From contig NZ_JNFG01000201.1 in NCBI RefSeq assembly GCF_000729995.1, forward strand, positions 282,342 to 346,341: a DNA stretch of 64,000 nt, given 5' to 3'. Source of the stretch: Caballeronia sordidicola. Its GTDB lineage: Bacteria > Pseudomonadota > Gammaproteobacteria > Burkholderiales > Burkholderiaceae. Positions within the stretch are counted from its first letter, which is position 1; each line of letters opens with the position of its first letter. A program made the translations under genes and the position numbers. The notes beneath the pieces were generated by a model. The model saw only the letters and a list, made by a program, of their open reading frames with translations. It was not told the origin of the DNA and ran no database searches. Below are positions 1-7,422 of the stretch, piece by piece.

Positions 1-551
1 GCGCTGATTGCAGGCCATGCAACCGGCAGCGTGACGCGAAAGAAGCGGCTGCCTGCACGATGTCCCAGCGTGGCGGCCACGTCCTCGAACATGGGGTCCA
101 CCGCTGCAAATGCGGAGCGCGCCGCGATGATCAGGAATGGTGCCGCGACAAACGTTTCAGCCAGCACGATGCCGGTGAACGAGTCGGTCAGCGCGCCGCC
201 CGTCAGTTGTCCGACCCAGCTATAGGGGCCGAGAAGAAACAGCAGCAGGACGCCGCTGGTGAGCGGCGGCAAGGCGAGCGGCAATTGCACGATAAAACCG
301 AGCAGCGCTGCCTTGCGCGAATTTGACCGGGCAAGCAGATAACCCAGCGGCACGCCACCCAACAGAATGACGAGCGACGCGACACTCGCGCTGCCCGCCG
401 ATACGGCCACCGCCGACAGCGTGCTCGTCCAGTCCACGCCGTGCCAGTCCGCCGCGCCTACCTGCGGGATGCTCGCAAGGAAGGGCGCGCACAAATAGAC
501 TGCGAGCAGCGCCGCTAGCCACCACAGCGGTTGCGCAGCGGTGCGTTTCAT
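1..551 (-). CDS. ABC transporter permease, molybdate/tungstate type (partial)
   Basis: This is the membrane channel subunit of an oxyanion ABC importer. The reading frame starts at an ATG at 551 and runs off the left edge after about 183 codons, so the C-terminus is missing. The visible part begins MKRTAAQPLWWLAALL and shows a first membrane helix, then hydrophobic stretches typical of a ModB/CysT-type permease, with a PLALPPLTSGVLLLFLLGPYSW segment (written in part) and the ATLGHRAGSRFFRVTLP region that resembles the EAA loop contacting the ATPase. Its start overlaps the stop of the binding-protein gene (ATGA), which indicates translational coupling. The ATPase gene should lie beyond the window. 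The substrate is inferred from the neighbouring binding protein and the ModE-type operator. Confidence 0.85.
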   Translation of the reverse strand, partial: MKRTAAQPLWWLAALLAVYLCAPFLASIPQVGAADWHGVDWTSTLSAVAVSAGSASVASLVILLGGVPLGYLLARSNSRKAALLGFIVQLPLALPPLTSGVLLLFLLGPYSWVGQLTGGALTDSFTGIVLAETFVAAPFLIIAARSAFAAVDPMFEDVAATLGHRAGSRFFRVTLPVAWPAIS

Positions 552-1423
552 TGCGTAGCGTCGATCACAGCCTGGACGGACGGCGGCATGGCCTGGGTGT
601 TACCGGTGATCGCGGGTTTGATCACGTCGACACCATGTTCCTTAAGCAGCTCGCGGCCCTTCGCGCTGAGCAGGAAGTCGACGAAGCGCGTAGCACCCGC
701 GGAGTTCGGCGCATCGCCAAGAATGGTGAGCGTATAGCTTGCCTTGGCTTGCAATTCGGGTGCGGGACGAATGGAGGGGATCTTCAGGTCCGAAGTCTCG
801 GTCGAATAGAAGAAACCGGCGTCGAGTTGCCCGGATTGCAAACGTCCGACAAGGGTTTCTTCAGGCAGGACCTGATCGGGATTCTCGGCTGCGCCCAACG
901 TCTTTTCGACTAGGTCCGGCTGGTGATAAAGATCGGCGGCCTTGGTCACCATTTCGACGGTGAACGCGCCCTTGGGGTCCAGTTTCGGATCGGTCCGGCC
1001 GATGCGAATACCCGGTTCCTGCAAGACCTTGTCCCAGCGCTTCGTCTTGAAGTCGCCGGCAAATTTACTGCGCGGGTTATAGCCGATCATCAGCGGTGAT
1101 TCGGCGAACGTCACATACCATGACACGTGGTCCCCATTGGCCGCACCCATCAAGCTCGTGTTGACCTTTGGGCTCGCGCTGATGAACACGTCGCCGCGAC
1201 GCAGCTTGCCCTTGATCTCGTTGGCGATCTTGTTCGAACCGGCCGCGTAACCCTGGAAGTGCAGACCCGTTTCTTTTTCAAAAGCGGGGCCAACGCTGCG
1301 CTCCATCAAATTGACGAGCGACCCGGCATACAGCACGTTGACCGCATTTTCATCCGCCACGGCGGCATGGCTCAAGAGCGCGCTGGCCATGACCACAACC
1401 GACACCATCACCTTACGGATCAT
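548..1423 (-). CDS. Periplasmic molybdate/tungstate-type solute-binding protein
   Basis: This is the extracytoplasmic receptor of the ABC importer, about 291 residues. It has a Sec signal peptide (MIRKVMVSVVVMASALLSHAAVA) followed by the YAGSL and AAGSNKIANEI segments and RGDVFISAS, as in the ModA/WtpA group of oxyanion receptors. I chose the ATG at 1423 because GGAGA lies 7 bases before it; a GTG at 1435 would also keep the frame open. The gene overlaps the permease gene by four bases and has a ModE-type dyad 35 bp upstream, so molybdenum-controlled expression is likely. Discrimination between molybdate, tungstate and sulfate cannot be made from sequence alone. Confidence 0.85.
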   Translation of the reverse strand: MIRKVMVSVVVMASALLSHAAVADENAVNVLYAGSLVNLMERSVGPAFEKETGLHFQGYAAGSNKIANEIKGKLRRGDVFISASPKVNTSLMGAANGDHVSWYVTFAESPLMIGYNPRSKFAGDFKTKRWDKVLQEPGIRIGRTDPKLDPKGAFTVEMVTKAADLYHQPDLVEKTLGAAENPDQVLPEETLVGRLQSGQLDAGFFYSTETSDLKIPSIRPAPELQAKASYTLTILGDAPNSAGATRFVDFLLSAKGRELLKEHGVDVIKPAITGNTQAMPPSVQAVIDATQ

Positions 1424-1458
1424 CTGATTCTCCACGTTGATTCCACATTGATAAAGGG

Positions 1459-1482
1459 CGTAATAAAGGCCGCTATATTACG
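1459..1482. promoter_or_regulatory. ModE-box-like operator 1
   Basis: This is a 24-bp dyad CGTAATAAA-N6-TATATTACG; the inner arms GCGTAATA and TATTACGC (1458-1465 and 1476-1483) are perfect inverted repeats. Compared with the enterobacterial ModE half-sites (CGNTATATA-N6-TATATAACG) the right half matches 8 of 9 positions. It lies 35 bp upstream of the binding-protein start, where a repressor would block the promoter, and about 210 bp from the divergent Mop gene. Confidence 0.75.
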
Positions 1483-1621
1483 CTGAGACTCAACGTGTCC
1501 GCTAACGCCATCGACATGCATCGACATGTTTCCCCGGCTATTCGTCTCAAGTGGTCAGCATGGTGCGGTTACACTTGTGGCCTGCCTGCAATGCAGGTGA
1601 CCCTAGCAAACGTGCGTCCTG

Positions 1622-1651
1622 AGATCAGGGTAGATCGGGGTAGATCGGGGT
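1622..1651. repeat. 10-bp tandem repeat, three copies
   Basis: Three adjacent 10-bp units (agatcagggt, agatcggggt, agatcggggt) lie 40 bp upstream of the Mop gene. A two-copy 10-mer (CATCGACATG twice) lies at 1509-1528. The unit length is about one helical turn; no function is known. Confidence 0.6.
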
Positions 1652-1692
1652 GATCAACGCCTTCGAAGGACGCCGCAACCGGAGATGAGAAC

Positions 1693-2121
1693 ATGCGAAC
1701 AAGCGCCCGAAATCAATTTGTCGGTGAAGTGGTGGACGTCAAGCATGGCGCAGTCAATGACGAGATCTTGCTGCGCGCCAATGACGGCCTGGAGATTGTC
1801 GCGGTGATCACACATGGCAGCGCAACATCACTCGGGCTCGCTCCCGGCAAGGCTGCGTTTGCGCTGGTCAAGGCATCGTCGGTCATCGTGATGGTCGATG
1901 TGGCGGATAGCCAGGTATCGGCGAGGAACTGCTTTGCCGGGACGGTATCGGCCGTAACCCCGGGCGCCGTCAATAGCGAAGTCATTATTACTGTTGCGGG
2001 CGGCGCGCAGATTGCCGCCATTGTCACGAACGAAAGCGCGCAACGGTTGGCGCTCGCCAGCGGGAAAGCGGCCACGGCGATCTTCAAGGCGTCGAGCGTG
2101 ATTATCGGCGTGGACGACTAG
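1693..2121 (+). CDS. Tandem Mop-domain molybdate-binding protein (molbindin)
   Basis: This 142-residue cytoplasmic protein consists of two Mop (TOBE) repeats, roughly residues 3-68 and 72-140. Both begin with the SARN motif and share a GAVN-E core (SARNQFVGEV...GAVNDEI and SARNCFAGTV...GAVNSEV). Molbindins bind molybdate or tungstate at subunit interfaces and buffer the metal. GGAGATGAGAAC precedes the ATG and supports the start. The domain pair has the same composition as the C-terminal half of full-length ModE, which is missing from the regulator encoded at 4574. It is divergent from the transporter and convergent with the lipoprotein gene. Confidence 0.93.
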   Translation: MRTSARNQFVGEVVDVKHGAVNDEILLRANDGLEIVAVITHGSATSLGLAPGKAAFALVKASSVIVMVDVADSQVSARNCFAGTVSAVTPGAVNSEVIITVAGGAQIAAIVTNESAQRLALASGKAATAIFKASSVIIGVDD

Positions 2122-2152
2122 CTTTTTCGTCAGCTTGCGCTGCGTCAGTTCG

Positions 2153-3079
2153 TCAGTTCAGTGGAATAGCGCGTAGGGTACTGCCGCTGTCAGCGGATTT
2201 CGGCCGGTCTATGACGTACAACACGTGATGCGTCCGGTCGATAGCGACGCCGCGCGCATCCTCGAAATCGTTTGCGATAACGGCAACCGATTCATCGGGG
2301 TTTATCTTGCAGACTGCCGTCGAGTCGCATTTGGTATAGAGCGTGCCGTTTGAATCGATGCTCAGCAGGTCGGGTCCGTTGATCTTGACGACCGTTGTGT
2401 TCAGGCCACCAGACTGGGCATGATTGATCAGTCCGGACAGGCTGGTCTTCAGGATCATGTTGTCGGTCTGATCCGATATAAAAACGGTGTCGCCTTGCAC
2501 GGCTATGCCGACGGGTTTCGCCAGTCCGGTCAACAGGTTGTGTTCGGACGCGGCGTGGCTTGAAACATCGAATGTGATCAGGCTGAGGCCGCCCGTTGCC
2601 GGGCTGTTGCCGTTCTTGACGAACCAGGTCGAGAGTATTTTTCCCGTGCCTATGACGGCAAGTCCCAGTCTTCGCCGCATTGGGTCGGTGCCCGACAGGG
2701 CGGAGACGGAACGGTCCGCGCCAATGTCGAACACGGCGCCTGCCGTGCCGAATCCGAATCGTCCGACCAGAAGCGAACCGCTATCCGCGATGCTCACCTG
2801 GCTCAGCGCGTTTCCTTGTCCCGCGACCAGCGGAATCTCGGCCAGCGGTTTGAATGTCTTGCCGTCAACCGATGAAAGCACGCTATTGGTTTTATCGTCG
2901 GTGATGAAGATCGTGCCATCGTCCGGACGGATCGCAATGCCATTTGCCCGTGCATCCAGAGTGACGCGTTGTGGCGCGCTTACGATTTGCGCCGAACTGC
3001 AACCGGATAGCACGATGACCGCAGCGGCAGTCAAGGTGGCGGCGAGCGTAAGCGCGTAGCGAGAGAGACGCTGGGGCAT
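2153..3079 (-). CDS. Putative beta-propeller lipoprotein
   Basis: This is a 308-residue exported protein of unknown function. The N-terminus has a positive region, a hydrophobic core and a lipobox (VLSGC, Cys about residue 27), so it is probably lipid-anchored in the outer membrane or periplasm. The rest shows repeated blade-like units with DG/DS turns (IAIRPDDGTIFITDDKTN, GIAVQGDTVFISDQTDN, GVAIDRTHHVLYVIDRP), as in NHL/SMP-30-type propellers. It lies tail to tail with the Mop gene, 31 bp apart. Nothing in it points to molybdenum; an assignment as an enzyme would be speculation. Confidence 0.75.
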   Translation of the reverse strand: MPQRLSRYALTLAATLTAAAVIVLSGCSSAQIVSAPQRVTLDARANGIAIRPDDGTIFITDDKTNSVLSSVDGKTFKPLAEIPLVAGQGNALSQVSIADSGSLLVGRFGFGTAGAVFDIGADRSVSALSGTDPMRRRLGLAVIGTGKILSTWFVKNGNSPATGGLSLITFDVSSHAASEHNLLTGLAKPVGIAVQGDTVFISDQTDNMILKTSLSGLINHAQSGGLNTTVVKINGPDLLSIDSNGTLYTKCDSTAVCKINPDESVAVIANDFEDARGVAIDRTHHVLYVIDRPKSADSGSTLRAIPLN

Positions 3080-3239
3080 CGATTTTCCTTAACCATCCAT
3101 GGGTTCAAGGCCACCAATATATCGCTTTAGGCGATCAGGGTTGGTACTTAGCGCTGCTTTCAGGCTTACCTGAAGCGCATATGCGCGATTTTGTATGCTG
3201 CCTATTGGTCGCGCACTGACTTGACTGCCGCGACTGCAG

Positions 3240-3263
3240 CGTAATATTCGCGTGGATATAATG
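3240..3263. promoter_or_regulatory. ModE-box-like operator 2
   Basis: This 24-bp dyad, CGTAATATT-N6-GATATAATG, has the same 9-6-9 layout as the site at 1459-1482 and shares its CGTAAT left edge. It ends 40 bp before the ATG of the molybdopterin-domain gene at 3304. The right half is the weakest of the four copies (ATG instead of ACG). Confidence 0.6.
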
Positions 3264-3303
3264 CCGGACAAGCCACCTGAAACCGGCCCCTGGAGGATGA
3301 GAA

Positions 3304-3795
3304 ATGAGTGATGCCTATTCCCCCGCAGTCGCGCTCGAAACCACTGCGAAAGCCGTCATATCGCTCGAAGGGGATTTCCTGCGACCGTTGAGCGTCGATC
3401 TCGCGGAATTCAGGGAGCAACCGAACGTCGTTGCCGATCCGTTCGATCTGCGTTGCTATACGACGAACCGGTTTATCCGGAGTGTCGACACCTATCGCGG
3501 GGTGTTGCTGAAGGATTTGATCATGAAAGCCGGACTGCGGCCCGAGCCTAAGGGCGAGTTCAAGCGCACTGTGTTTATTGCGGTCGCGCACGATGGCTAC
3601 GCGGTCACCTTCTCATGGCACGAGTTGTTCAATACGCCCGTGGGTGAGCGTGTCATCGTCGCGCATGAATGTGGAGGCCGAGCGCTTAGCACCGAGGACG
3701 GCGTCCCCATCCTGTTTTCAGGCGCGGATATTCTTCCCGCTCCCCGTCATGTGAAGCGGCTTGTGCGAATCGTGGCGCGGGTCTTGACGCCCTGA
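3304..3795 (+). CDS. Small molybdopterin-binding-domain protein (sulfite oxidase fold)
   Basis: This 163-residue protein consists of little more than the molybdopterin-binding core of the sulfite oxidase/YedY superfamily. Features are the ISLEGDFLRPLSVDLAEF strand region, the FDLRCYTTNRFIRSVDTYRGVLLKDLI segment (written in two parts elsewhere) in which Cys51 sits where the family has its molybdenum-ligand cysteine, and HDGYAVTFSWHELF near residue 95. No signal peptide or membrane segment is seen, so it should be cytoplasmic. GGAGGATGAGAA precedes the ATG. It lies behind ModE-type operator 2 and upstream of the NifQ-like gene. Whether it is an active oxidoreductase or a cofactor-binding accessory protein is unknown. 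Confidence 0.75.
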   Translation: MSDAYSPAVALETTAKAVISLEGDFLRPLSVDLAEFREQPNVVADPFDLRCYTTNRFIRSVDTYRGVLLKDLIMKAGLRPEPKGEFKRTVFIAVAHDGYAVTFSWHELFNTPVGERVIVAHECGGRALSTEDGVPILFSGADILPAPRHVKRLVRIVARVLTP

Positions 3796-3935
3796 TTTGA
3801 TACGGGCTATTTGTAAGGTGTCACGAGACACAGGCTTGACTCTGGGCTACGCGTGGCATACTGGTTTTGAGCTGAACCTTCCCGGGACGCCCCGCGATCG
3901 ACTATACCCTCGAGCAGTATTCTCGCTACCCGGCA

Positions 3936-4501
3936 ATGACACTTTCGCTCGTGACGCGCGCCCAGTTGCTGGCCGCCTCGGCCACGCCCGATGCCGCCGG
4001 CACCGCTTTGTTCGCAACCTTGCTTGCCGCGCACGATGACCCTTCTCTGCTGTGGGGTTATCGGCGGAACAATTCGTCTGGTTGTATGGCCGGCACTTTG
4101 GCGCAATGCAACCGCCAAGGGCGAGCCTGGTTATCCGTTCGGAAGAACAGGCCGGGTTCGTCAGCGCGCTTGCGGCTTTCCTGCTAAATCATGTCCGGGA
4201 GAGCGGCGCCGCCGACATGGCTGACGCGGAGTGCCTTGCATCGATCATCGCCCATGCGTGCTTGCGGCAGGACCATCTGTGGCGCGATCTCGGGCTAGGC
4301 GGGCGCGACGAAGTCACCGACATGCTCAGCCGGTATTTCCCGGCACTGGTGATGCGCAATGTCGATGGGATGCGCTGGAAAAAATTCCTCGCGCGAGAAC
4401 TTGCGCTATCGCTCGGACGAGCGCCGCAGCCGGCGCCAGGGTGTCCGGGCTGTGAAGATTTCGGCTTTTGTTTCGGCGATAAATCTGAGCACCGCGCCTG
4501 A
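3936..4501 (+). pseudogene. nifQ: NifQ-like protein gene, frameshifted
   Basis: NifQ supplies molybdenum for FeMo-cofactor. The first 40 codons (MTLSLVTRAQLLAASATPDA...) are in the frame of the ATG at 3936, but the rest (LSAEQFVWLYGRHFG to the end) is in another frame, entered near 4054-4057. One extra G in that run of four would join them into about 189 residues, normal NifQ length. The C-terminal half has the NifQ signature MRWKKFLARE and a CPGC-x5-CFG cysteine cluster. The first cysteine of the family's Cx4Cx2Cx5C motif is replaced by Gln. A GTG at 4052 could start a 149-residue shortened product. It is either a real lesion or an assembly error. Confidence 0.72.
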
Positions 4502-4573
4502 GTACCGCGACTTCCTGATGCACAGCAATGCCGTGGATGCATGGTCCTGTCGGCGTCGTGTATGCTTTCGCGC

Positions 4574-4963
4574 ATGGCCAAATCCGTGAAAGATCCAGCG
4601 ACTCCTTCCTTATCCCGTCAGCCCGAGGTGCGTTTTCGCATGCGCATCCGGCAGGCGGACGCCGTGGCAATCGGGCCCGGGAAAATTGATCTGCTGGAGG
4701 CCGTGCATGAGCATGGCTCGATCTCGGCTGCTGCGCGCAGCCTGGGCATGTCGTACCGGCGGGCGTGGTTGCTCATCGACGAACTGAACCGCACGCTCAA
4801 GGCGCCCGCAACGTCTTCGGAAACGGGTGGCTCGGCGGGCGGCGGTTGCGTGCTCACGCCTGTTGGTGAAAAGATCGTGCGGCTTTATCGCGAGATTGAA
4901 GCGGAAGCGGCCAGGACCTGCGCGCCGCAGATTTCCGCGCTGATCAAGCTCATGAAACGCTGA
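4574..4963 (+). CDS. ModE-type winged-helix regulator lacking the molybdate-binding domain
   Basis: This 129-residue DNA-binding protein matches only the N-terminal half of ModE. The helix-turn-helix is GPGKIDLLEAVHEHGSISAA plus ARSLGMSYRRAWLLIDELN (about residues 33-70), followed by the wing and LTPVGEKIVRLYREIEAEA. The C-terminal Mop repeats of full-length ModE are absent. I use the ATG at 4574; an in-frame ATG/GTG at 4541 would add 11 residues, and neither has a good ribosome-binding site. The gene follows the NifQ-like gene on the same strand. It is the obvious candidate to bind the four dyads nearby; metal sensing would have to come from another protein, possibly the Mop protein at 1693. 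Confidence 0.85.
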   Translation: MAKSVKDPATPSLSRQPEVRFRMRIRQADAVAIGPGKIDLLEAVHEHGSISAAARSLGMSYRRAWLLIDELNRTLKAPATSSETGGSAGGGCVLTPVGEKIVRLYREIEAEAARTCAPQISALIKLMKR

Positions 4964-4991
4964 GCTTATTGAAAGGCCAGGGCTCCAGGGC

Positions 4992-6386
4992 TTACCCGTG
5001 CCGCAAGCAAAACCGGGACGCTGGCGGCTTATTGCCGGGCTTGCCGGACTTACCGGCTTGCGACGACGCCCGGCCAAGCCGCGTCATCAATTCCACAAAG
5101 CTCGCCACGCTCGCGGTTCTCAGCGGGTGATAGTCGACCTGATGACGGTCGCATACGCGCTTGAGCAGATTCATGGAGTCATGGTCGATACAGTCGACCG
5201 GAAACACGACAATGTCCGCCCGCGGGAGCGCGGCGGCGAACATGCCCTTGCGGTCTTCTATGCCGCCATCGTGGACAACAAAATCGCCACCCGCCGATTC
5301 AACCAGTTGCCTGAGCGCGGCGTTCGAACCGGGCCGGCCGCCCACGTAGACCACGCGCTTGCCGCTCAGGTTGGCGAGGTCATCGGCCTTCGAACCGGCT
5401 TCGCTGCCCTGACCCTGAACCACCAGCGCCTGCTCCAGTGCGTTGCATTCGGCCTGGACCACGTTGAGGATCGCAATGGTGTCGTCCAGCCGCTGGCTCA
5501 AGCTTTGCGCATGGCGTTGCTCATCGAGTGCGCGTTGCTCGGCAGTTTCCCTGCGGCTCGTGTGAATCGCCAGACGTTCGTCGCGGGCAACCAGCGCCTC
5601 TCGCAGCGCCTGGGCTTCAGCTTCCAGACCTGCCTCCGACACATCGGGCTTGCGCTCCGCCCTGGCCGACAACTCGGCCACTTGCGCGCTCAATTGGCGC
5701 AGTGACGCGTCGCGCTCCGTAGTCAATTCGTGCAGCTTGTCTTGCTGCCGGTCGATCTTGTCCTTGAGCACCGCATTTTCTTCTTCGAGCGCAACCAGGC
5801 GGCGGATGTCGGCCCGGTTGGCCGCACCCACCAGATGGGACAACATATGCAGGTCGCCGAACGCAGCCTGGCGCACGCTCATGACGGCTTCCGGATGGGT
5901 CATCAACGCCCAGTACGCCGGGGGAATATCGCCGCTCTTGAGCGCGTCTTTCCAGAGCGCCAGCAGGGCTTCAGGATCCTTGGCCGCGTCGAAGCGGCGC
6001 ACGGCGCCCGAGTAGCGCGCATCCAGCGCCTTCTGCAGCGCCTTGGCGCCCGCACCGCCATCTATAGCGAGTTCCACTGCGGCGTGATGAATCTCAAGAT
6101 CCGTCGCGTGTTGCCGGTCGAGCTCCGTGAACTTCGGCACGAGTTTTCTAAGCTCGTTCGTACTCAAGCAGGTACCGATCACCGAGCAATGCAAATGCGA
6201 ATCCAGATCGGACAGCCGCGCACGGCGATGCGGACTGTGAAGCTGTGCGTCGGTAGGCGTGCAGCAGGCATCCGCCGCACCGGTCTGGGAGCCGGCGTAA
6301 GCACCCACGGCGGCTCCCACGGCGCTGCTCGATTCAGTGGACGGCGTGCGGGCAAGGCGGAAGGGGGGAACGGTTTGCACATTCAC
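4992..6386 (-). CDS. DUF2325 domain protein with central coiled coil
   Basis: This 464-residue protein of unknown function has three parts. The N-terminal 200 residues include HCSVIGTCLSTNELRKLVPKF and a helical domain. A long coiled coil follows (about 205-345, heptads rich in Glu, Lys, Arg and Leu). The C-terminal DUF2325 domain (about 350-445) starts with GKRVVYVGGRPGSNAALRQL, a Rossmann-like turn, and ends with FVELMTRLGRAS. The start is GTG at 6386; a second GTG at 6380 has AGG at better spacing. A ModE-type dyad lies 88 bp upstream, linking it to molybdenum. It is preceded on the same strand by the 167-residue unknown gene. Confidence 0.8.
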   Translation of the reverse strand: MNVQTVPPFRLARTPSTESSSAVGAAVGAYAGSQTGAADACCTPTDAQLHSPHRRARLSDLDSHLHCSVIGTCLSTNELRKLVPKFTELDRQHATDLEIHHAAVELAIDGGAGAKALQKALDARYSGAVRRFDAAKDPEALLALWKDALKSGDIPPAYWALMTHPEAVMSVRQAAFGDLHMLSHLVGAANRADIRRLVALEEENAVLKDKIDRQQDKLHELTTERDASLRQLSAQVAELSARAERKPDVSEAGLEAEAQALREALVARDERLAIHTSRRETAEQRALDEQRHAQSLSQRLDDTIAILNVVQAECNALEQALVVQGQGSEAGSKADDLANLSGKRVVYVGGRPGSNAALRQLVESAGGDFVVHDGGIEDRKGMFAAALPRADIVVFPVDCIDHDSMNLLKRVCDRHQVDYHPLRTASVASFVELMTRLGRASSQAGKSGKPGNKPPASRFCLRHG

Positions 6387-6474
6387 CTCGAATCGATCTG
6401 GATGTCAAACGGCTGCGAACAGCTGCAAGCGGCTGAACAGACAACGGTCATTAGCCTGCTCGATGAACGGATAT

Positions 6475-6498
6475 CGAAATATACCATTGAATATAACG
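6475..6498. promoter_or_regulatory. ModE-box-like operator 3
   Basis: CGAAATATA-N6-AATATAACG is the copy closest to the ModE consensus; with flanks, ATCG-A-AATATA on the left and AATATAACGGT on the right follow ATCGNTATATA and TATATAACGAT with few mismatches. It lies between the DUF2325 gene (start 6386) and the gene ending at 6566. Confidence 0.75.
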
Positions 6499-6565
6499 GT
6501 ACGAATCTGGCCGGCTGTTTCGAGGAAATCAATGCCGGTGGTCCTGGCGTACAAAACGCGTGTGT

Positions 6566-7069
6566 TCAGACAGGCACGCCGTTGCCCGCACGGTCTCGAT
6601 AGTGCCGTTCAAGCACGTGCTCGACGCATAAGCCGACAAACGTGGCGTCCAGCCGTTCGAGGCTTCGCGCAACCTGCTGAAGACCGATCGTGCCGCTGCC
6701 GGGCGCGGCCAGGAATACCTGATCCCGCTGCTGCTCAGCCGACCGGGCGGTCTCGATGGCAAACGTCAGGTCGTCGAGGCGGCCGAAGTCGAGCGCGCGA
6801 GCGTGATCTTCAAGGGAAGACAAAAGCTCGCCGAGCGGCTGGCCGGTCGTGGATTCGAGGTTGCGGGCATTACCGCGGATGTCCTCGAGCATGAGGACAA
6901 ATCGGGCGACGCTTGCACGCAGGTTCCGGAATGCATCGACCACTTCCCTAATCGCTTCCGTGCGCTCAGGATCGCGCGCCGAGTTGAGCGGCGTGACCGC
7001 GACCGACAGGTCGCGGCGCAGCGGGATGCAAGCGGGAGCGCTGGGTGTGGATGCCTTTTGCCCGGACAT
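6566..7069 (-). CDS. Hypothetical protein in the molybdenum island
   Basis: I do not recognise this 167-residue protein. It is soluble, mostly helical, without signal peptide or cysteines in metal-binding spacing. Recognisable segments are REVVDAFRNLRASVARFVLM and EDIRGNARNLESTTGQPLGE, then a C-terminal helix LCVEHVLERHYRDRAG. I prefer the ATG at 7069, which has GAGGA 7 bases upstream; the ATG at 7090 gives 174 residues and has no site. A ModE-type dyad lies 79 bp upstream and the DUF2325 gene follows 180 bp downstream behind its own dyad, so both are probably controlled by molybdate but transcribed separately or read through. Confidence 0.7.
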   Translation of the reverse strand: MSGQKASTPSAPACIPLRRDLSVAVTPLNSARDPERTEAIREVVDAFRNLRASVARFVLMLEDIRGNARNLESTTGQPLGELLSSLEDHARALDFGRLDDLTFAIETARSAEQQRDQVFLAAPGSGTIGLQQVARSLERLDATFVGLCVEHVLERHYRDRAGNGVPV

Positions 7070-7148
7070 GGGTAAATCCTCGAGATGCATGATTGGATCG
7101 GTTTCTTGGCGCCGGCAAGATGAATGATCAGGGGCAAAAGAATAGTAC

Positions 7149-7172
7149 CGTGATATTTCATAGAATATAACG
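7149..7172. promoter_or_regulatory. ModE-box-like operator 4
   Basis: CGTGATATT-N6-AATATAACG has the same length and layout as the other three copies, and its right half is identical to that of operator 3. It lies 79 bp upstream of the preferred start of the unknown gene at 7069. Confidence 0.7.
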
Positions 7173-7353
7173 AATGCCTACTTTCTGCTTTAAGTGTTAG
7201 ATGGAGCTGGGCTGGTTTTGAGGCTTAGGAGCGTGTGCAGGCGGGCTGCTTGCATGCTCGGGCGGTAACGCGCTGGGCGAGGTGAACGGAGCCGGAAGAG
7301 GCTCGTTGGTGAGACTGAACGATGAAAAGCCGGTATTGATCGGGAATAAAGCT

Positions 7354-7401
7354 GCGGCGGCTGCGGACTTGTTTCAACGAGAACAAGTCCGCAGCCGCCG
7401 C
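7354..7401 (-). terminator. Long hairpin, terminator of the DapA-family gene
   Basis: A perfect 20-bp stem (7354-7373 with 7382-7401) closes an 8-base loop just 22 bp after the stop of the DapA-family gene on the minus strand. The following stretch on that strand reads TTTATT, a weak T-tract. The stem is long and very stable, so it may also block read-through into the unknown gene. Nothing else is seen in the intergenic space 7173-7353. Confidence 0.65.
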
Positions 7402-7422
7402 GGGCCAACCCAACTTAGCAAC

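Noticed and set aside
3123..3139. Small inverted repeat ATCGC-N5-GCGAT and a CGATATATT half-site (minus strand) upstream of the lipoprotein gene
   Set aside because: Only one half resembles the ModE box; the second half at the right spacing is missing, so I did not count it as a fifth operator.
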